In this document: positions 59,779 through 64,000 of the stretch, in pieces | How positions within the stretch are numbered: position 1 is the first letter of the stretch | How the letters are laid out: every line of letters starts with the position of its first letter | Source: Pandoraea nosoerga | GTDB lineage: Bacteria; Pseudomonadota; Gammaproteobacteria; Burkholderiales; Burkholderiaceae | NCBI RefSeq assembly: GCF_902459585.1 | Contig: NZ_CABPSC010000006.1 | Location: 62,001-126,000 of the forward strand | DNA length: 64,000 nt | Reading direction: 5' to 3' | The notes under the pieces: model-generated | Told to the model about the DNA's origin: nothing | The model's input: only the letters and a program-made list of their open reading frames with translations | Database searches by the model: none | Program-made: the position numbers and the translations under genes

Positions 59779-62466
59779 ATGAATATTCGCGGCGGACTGC
59801 CCGCGTCCTGGCGCAACGGGGTTCGCGCCTTGCTTGCCGTACTGATGTTTTCGAGTGCGCCATCGGCCGTCGCGGCCGTGCAGCTCGACTCGGTTTCTCC
59901 CCGCAGCGGACCTTCGGCCGGCCAGACGCAGGTCACGCTGACGGGCAGCGGATTCGTCCCAGGGGCAACGACGGTGAGTTTCGGGGGCGCGTTCGCCACG
60001 AATGTCGACGTTGTCGACGCGTCGCACCTCACCGCGACCACGCCGCCACAGGCGGTGGGGCCGGCGACCGTCACCGTTGCCGTACCGGGCGAGACGACCT
60101 CGATGGTCGCCGCATACACGTTTGTGGGCAAACCGACCGTCTCGGCAGTCTCCCCGGCGTCCGGCCCCGCAACGGGCGAGACGACCGTGACGATCACCGG
60201 CACCAATTTCGTGGATGTCACCAGCGTGTTGTTCGACAGAACCCCGGGGACCAACGTAATGGTCAGCGATGGGACGAGGCTCACGGTGAGGTCGCCGCCC
60301 GGCAGTGGCACGGTCGATATCACGGTGACCTCCGCCGGCGGCACGAGCGACCTCAATGGCAACGATCGCTTCACCTACACGGCGGTGGCGCCGACACTGA
60401 CGATCAATACCACCGCGCTGGCCACCGGCACCGTCGGGCAGCCGTACAATCAGCCGCTGTCCATCAGCGGCGGCACCGCGCCCTACAACTACGCCATCAC
60501 CGGTCTGCCTTCGGGGTTGGGCATCTCCAATGGCGCCATTGCGGGGACGCCGACGCAAGCCGGCGGGCCCTACAACGTCACCATCACGGTCACTGACAGT
60601 TCGACCGGCCCCGGCGCGCCGTTTTCCACAACGAAATCCTTGCCGCTCACGATCAGCCCGGCGACTTCGAATCAGGTGCCGTCTGCGCCCGCCGTGCAGG
60701 CGCAGACGTCACCGAACACGCCGGTCACCATCCGCGCGACGGCCAATGCGGTGGGCGGACCGTTCACGCGCGTGGCGATCTCCACACCGCCTTCGAGCGG
60801 CACGGCCATCGTGAATGGCGAGGACATCGTGTATACACCGGGCGCGACCACGAGCGGAAACGTATCGTTTGCCTATACGCTCACCAATGCCTTCGGTACG
60901 TCAGCGCCTATCGCCGTGACCGTGGCGGTTTCGGCGGTGCCTGTGCCGGCGTCGAACCTGCAGGCGACGATCGAGGCCAACGGCATCGCCGACATCGACA
61001 TCACCGGCGGCGCACTGGGCGGGCCGTTCATCGGCGCGAACGTCGTGTCGGTGTCGCCGGCCAATGCGGGCACCGCCACGATCGTCGCCACGCCGGTCGC
61101 GCCGACGGGCAACAGCTATCGGCTGCGTTTCGCGCCGGCGGCGGCCTTCGCCGGCACGGCGGTCCTCACCTACACACTGTCGAACGCCAATGCGACATCG
61201 GCCCCGGCGACGGCACGTGTCACCGTGGCAGCGCGCCGCGACCCGTCGGCCGATCCGGATGTCACGGGGCTGATCGGTGCGCAGGTGGAAGCGGCACGGC
61301 GATTCGCCACGACGCAGATCGGGAACTACAACTCGCGTCTCGAAGCACTGCACGGTACGGGACGCGCGCCATCGAGCAACGGGCTGAACGTGGTTCTGCC
61401 CAACGCGCGACGTGGGCGAGATGCGTCGCCCTGTGACGACGTCGCGGGCATTTCGGCGCGCGACGCCTGCCTGCGCGGCAACGTCAGTCCGACGGCCCTC
61501 GCCGGGACGAACGGCGCCGGGCTGGGGGGGGTGCAGGGGTTGCAGGGGTTGCGAGATGCGTCGGTGGGAGCGAGCGGTATCGGCGCGGGCGACAGCGGTG
61601 CGCCGAATCTGCCGGGGCCGCGAGCGAACGAAGACAGGCGCTTTGCGTTCTGGACGGCGGGGACGGTGGACTTCGGATTCGCAAACACCGCCGCGCAACG
61701 TTCGGGATTTCGCTTCACGACGGGCGGCGTGACGATGGGCGCGGATTACCGGTTTTCTGACCAGTTCTCGCTGGGGGCCGGCGTGGGCTACGGTCACGAC
61801 TCGACCGACGTCGGCAGTTCCGGAACGCGCAGCACGGGCGACAGCTACAGCGGCGCGCTGTATGCGAGCTTCCGCCCGACCCGGGCGTTGTTCATCGATG
61901 CCGTGGCCGGGTTCGGCACGCTGAGCTTCGATTCGCGACGCTGGGTGATCGATGCGAACGACTACGCGACGGGTAAGCGCAACGGCCAGCAGTTCTTTGG
62001 CTCGCTCTCGGCGGGCTATGAATATCGCAGCGACGCGTGGTTGTTCTCGCCATACGGGCGTTTGACGGCGTCGCGCTCGACGCTCGATCAATACAGCGAG
62101 ACGGGCGCCGGCCTCAATGCGCTGACGTACTTCAAGCAAAACGTGAATACGCTGTCCGGGACGCTGGGCGTGCGTGCGGGCTTCGCGAAGGCCACGCGCA
62201 TCGGCACGCTCGCGCCATACCTGCGCGTCGAATTGCAGCACGACTTCAATGGGCAAAGCCTGGCGGGATTGGCCTATGCGGATCTCGCATCCAGCGGGCC
62301 GGTGTATTTCGTCCCGGGCAGTCCCTATGGAAGTGAGCGCGTGCAAATCGGCGTGGGCGCGAAGCTCAGCACTCGCGCGCTGGTGTTCGGCCTCGACTAC
62401 AGCGCGACGACCGGCATGGGCGGGCTGCAGCAAGGGGTCAGATTGATGGTGACGGCGCCGTTTTGA
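59779..62466 (+). CDS. Autotransporter with IPT/TIG-like passenger repeats
   Basis: An 895-residue predicted type V secreted protein. After a signal peptide (residues 1-32, ending PSAVA) come two IPT/TIG immunoglobulin-like repeats (about 35-115 and 118-200: VSPRSGPSAGQTQVTLTGSG, VSPASGPATGETTVTITGTN). A putative-Ig domain follows (about 210-300, GTVGQPYNQPLSISGGTAPY), then further Ig-like segments to about 500. The last 280 residues form an autotransporter beta-barrel (FRFTTGGVTMGADYRFSDQF) ending in Phe. The passenger should be surface-exposed and act in adhesion. A run of eight G at 61524-61531 lies in the linker before the barrel. Gly-rich repeats VQGLQGLR follow it. Confidence 0.87.
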   Translation: MNIRGGLPASWRNGVRALLAVLMFSSAPSAVAAVQLDSVSPRSGPSAGQTQVTLTGSGFVPGATTVSFGGAFATNVDVVDASHLTATTPPQAVGPATVTVAVPGETTSMVAAYTFVGKPTVSAVSPASGPATGETTVTITGTNFVDVTSVLFDRTPGTNVMVSDGTRLTVRSPPGSGTVDITVTSAGGTSDLNGNDRFTYTAVAPTLTINTTALATGTVGQPYNQPLSISGGTAPYNYAITGLPSGLGISNGAIAGTPTQAGGPYNVTITVTDSSTGPGAPFSTTKSLPLTISPATSNQVPSAPAVQAQTSPNTPVTIRATANAVGGPFTRVAISTPPSSGTAIVNGEDIVYTPGATTSGNVSFAYTLTNAFGTSAPIAVTVAVSAVPVPASNLQATIEANGIADIDITGGALGGPFIGANVVSVSPANAGTATIVATPVAPTGNSYRLRFAPAAAFAGTAVLTYTLSNANATSAPATARVTVAARRDPSADPDVTGLIGAQVEAARRFATTQIGNYNSRLEALHGTGRAPSSNGLNVVLPNARRGRDASPCDDVAGISARDACLRGNVSPTALAGTNGAGLGGVQGLQGLRDASVGASGIGAGDSGAPNLPGPRANEDRRFAFWTAGTVDFGFANTAAQRSGFRFTTGGVTMGADYRFSDQFSLGAGVGYGHDSTDVGSSGTRSTGDSYSGALYASFRPTRALFIDAVAGFGTLSFDSRRWVIDANDYATGKRNGQQFFGSLSAGYEYRSDAWLFSPYGRLTASRSTLDQYSETGAGLNALTYFKQNVNTLSGTLGVRAGFAKATRIGTLAPYLRVELQHDFNGQSLAGLAYADLASSGPVYFVPGSPYGSERVQIGVGAKLSTRALVFGLDYSATTGMGGLQQGVRLMVTAPF

Positions 62467-62579
62467 CGGCAGGCCGCAGCGCAACCGTCGCTCGTCCTGC
62501 CACTGGCCCGAAGCCCCATAGGCCGGGGGCTCATGGGACTGCTTGCCAGCATCGCCATTACGTGCCCTCGCTGTGCCTT

Positions 62580-62619
62580 CATTGCGCCCTCATTGCGCCC
62601 TCATTGCGCCCTCATTGCG
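62580..62619. repeat. 11-bp tandem repeat containing the lysP stop
   Basis: Three perfect copies of CATTGCGCCCT run from 62580 to 62612 and a partial fourth follows. The lysP stop codon (62612-62614, minus strand) is at the junction. Confidence 0.9.
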
Positions 62620-64000
62620 GGCCTTCTCTGCGCAGGCTTTCGAGCGCCGCTGCGCGCGGCTGCGATTGACCAGGCGTGCGCGGCTTCGCGATCGGGAATG
62701 TCATCTCACCGTACTTCACGAAACGCGACCGGCGCACCAGTCGGTAACCCGCCCAGATCAGCAGGAACAGCGGAATGCCGATGTAAGTCGCGACCACGCC
62801 GCCCCAATCGATCCTGTCCTGCAGGAACGCCTCGTAGTTCTGGCCGAGCGTGATGATCAGGCACAGGATAAAGGCGAAAATCGGGCCGAACGGAAAGAAG
62901 GGCGACACGTATGGCAGGCCCGACACATCGTGGCCTTGTTCGACGTAGCCGCGACGGAAGCGGTAGTGGCTGATGGCGATGCCGAGCCATGCAATGAAGC
63001 CGGTCATGCCGGAGGTGTTGAGCAGCCAGATGTAGACCGCGTTCGGGCTGAACACGAACGTGAAGAAGCACAGCGCGGCCACCGCAGCCGTGGCGAGCAG
63101 CGCCCGCAGCGGCACGCCGTTGCGCGACACGCGGCTGAAGAACCGCGGCGCCTTGCCGTCGCGCGCCAGGCTGTAGAGCATGCGGGTGGCCGCGTACATG
63201 CCCGAATTGCCTGCCGACAGCACGGAGGTGAGCACCACGGCATTCATGACCGATGCCGCGCCCAACAGCCCCGCGCGCTCGAAGATCAGGGCGAAGGGGC
63301 TCACGCTGACGTCGGTGACTTCGTTGCGCAGCAGGTGCGGGTCGGTGTACGGAATCAGCAGGCCGATGACGAGGATCGCCATCACGTAAAACAGCAGAAT
63401 GCGCCAGAACACCTGACGCACCGCGCGCGGCACGTTGCGCGCCGGATCCTTCGATTCTCCCGCGGCGATGCCGATGAGTTCCGTGCCCTGGAACGAGAAG
63501 CCGACCACCATCGCCACACCGATCAGGGCGGCGAAGCCGCCGGCGAAGGGCGCGTCGCCGACCGTCCAGTTGACGAGCCCGCCGCTCTCGCCACCGCGGA
63601 TGATGCCCAGCAGCATCATCACGCCCATCGCGACGAAGGCGAGCACCGCGACGACCTTGATCAGCGCGAACCAGAATTCGGCTTCGCCGAAACCGCGTGC
63701 GGATAGCGCGTTGAGCCCGAAGGTGATGGCGAGGAAGAGGGCGCTCCAATAGACGCCGGGCACGTCCGGGAACCAGTACGCCATGACGAGCTGCGCGGCG
63801 ACGAGATCCACCGCCACGGTGACGGCCCAGTTGTACCAGTAGTTCCAGCCCAGCGCGAAGCCGAAGCCCTCATCCACGTAGCGCGCGCCGTAGGTGGAGA
63901 AGGAGCCGGACACGGGCATCGCGGCGGCCAGCTCGCCGAGGCTCGTCATCAGAAAGTAGACCATGACGCCGATCAGCACGTAACCGAGCAGCGCGCCGCC
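62612..64000 (-). CDS. lysP: Lysine-specific permease, 5' end beyond the window
   Basis: At least 462 residues of an APC-superfamily amino acid permease are visible; the N-terminus lies past 64000. It matches E. coli LysP closely: LGELAAAMPVSGSFSTYGAR, GFALGWNYWYNWAVTVAVDL, GFSFQGTELIGIAAGESKDP, RAVRQVFWRILLFYVMAILV and TSGMTGFIAWLGIAISHYRF. It imports lysine by proton symport and in E. coli also acts as a lysine sensor. The C-terminal tail (GQSQPRAAALESLRREGPQ) is longer than in LysP and ends in a tandem repeat. Its promoter is not in the window. Confidence 0.93.
   Translation of the reverse strand, partial: GGALLGYVLIGVMVYFLMTSLGELAAAMPVSGSFSTYGARYVDEGFGFALGWNYWYNWAVTVAVDLVAAQLVMAYWFPDVPGVYWSALFLAITFGLNALSARGFGEAEFWFALIKVVAVLAFVAMGVMMLLGIIRGGESGGLVNWTVGDAPFAGGFAALIGVAMVVGFSFQGTELIGIAAGESKDPARNVPRAVRQVFWRILLFYVMAILVIGLLIPYTDPHLLRNEVTDVSVSPFALIFERAGLLGAASVMNAVVLTSVLSAGNSGMYAATRMLYSLARDGKAPRFFSRVSRNGVPLRALLATAAVAALCFFTFVFSPNAVYIWLLNTSGMTGFIAWLGIAISHYRFRRGYVEQGHDVSGLPYVSPFFPFGPIFAFILCLIITLGQNYEAFLQDRIDWGGVVATYIGIPLFLLIWAGYRLVRRSRFVKYGEMTFPIAKPRTPGQSQPRAAALESLRREGPQ

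Overview
The window is high-GC DNA from a betaproteobacterial chromosome, most probably Burkholderiaceae and best fitting Pandoraea or a close relative. The genus is inferred from gene content: two DUF4148 secreted proteins, DUF3331, a double-length UvrA of about 1,980 residues, a LysP almost identical in motifs to the enterobacterial protein, and many LysR/MFS pairs. I see no phage, insertion sequence, plasmid or CRISPR genes, so this looks like core-plus-lineage chromosome.

Layout. 1-14.6 kb: a regulator-and-transporter zone with a MocR regulator, a 17-kDa-antigen-like protein, Fsr, a CSS-EAL phosphodiesterase, ModE, two MFS/LysR neighbourhoods, small conserved proteins (one DUF2288), a dead EamA transporter and dipeptidase E. 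15-20 kb: malate synthase G behind a 16-bp perfect palindrome, DUF445, DUF4148 and two small secreted or membrane proteins. 20-24 kb: an MHS-type transporter, an iron-containing alcohol dehydrogenase and a divergent LysR, resembling a fragment of aminoethylphosphonate metabolism. 24-33.6 kb: UppP, an O-acetylhomoserine sulfhydrylase-like enzyme, a non-coding DnaA-box-like cluster, a second DUF4148 protein and the giant uvrA under a perfect LexA box. 33.8-40 kb: an NlpC/P60 lipoprotein, a DadA-like dehydrogenase with a RidA deaminase and TetR regulator, then ndh-DUF3331. 40-49.7 kb: class C beta-lactamase, DUF1993, a methyltransferase, LysR plus an exported isochorismatase-like enzyme, rcnA/rcnR with a clear RcnR operator, an orphan ABC ATPase, a chemoreceptor behind a flagellar-type promoter and tRNA-Leu(GAG).

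51-57 kb is the most interesting block. Two divergent sigma-54 activators sit among an NRAMP transporter, a ferritin-like protein, a DUF4142 protein and a BON-domain protein, and each of these four genes has a sequence matching the sigma-54 -24/-12 promoter. One activator lacks any sensor domain; the other has a receiver domain whose phospho-acceptor Asp is Glu. I read this as a small sigma-54 metal/stress regulon with its own regulators. After it come gdhA, a decayed formamidase gene, an autotransporter with IPT-like repeats and an 8-G tract, and the 5'-truncated lysP.

A second theme runs through the window. Tandem repeats of 9-15 bp sit repeatedly at gene 3' ends, and five of them contain the stop codon itself (metY-like gene, rcnA, ferritin-like gene, the orphan activator, lysP); uvrA has one starting 1 bp beyond its stop.
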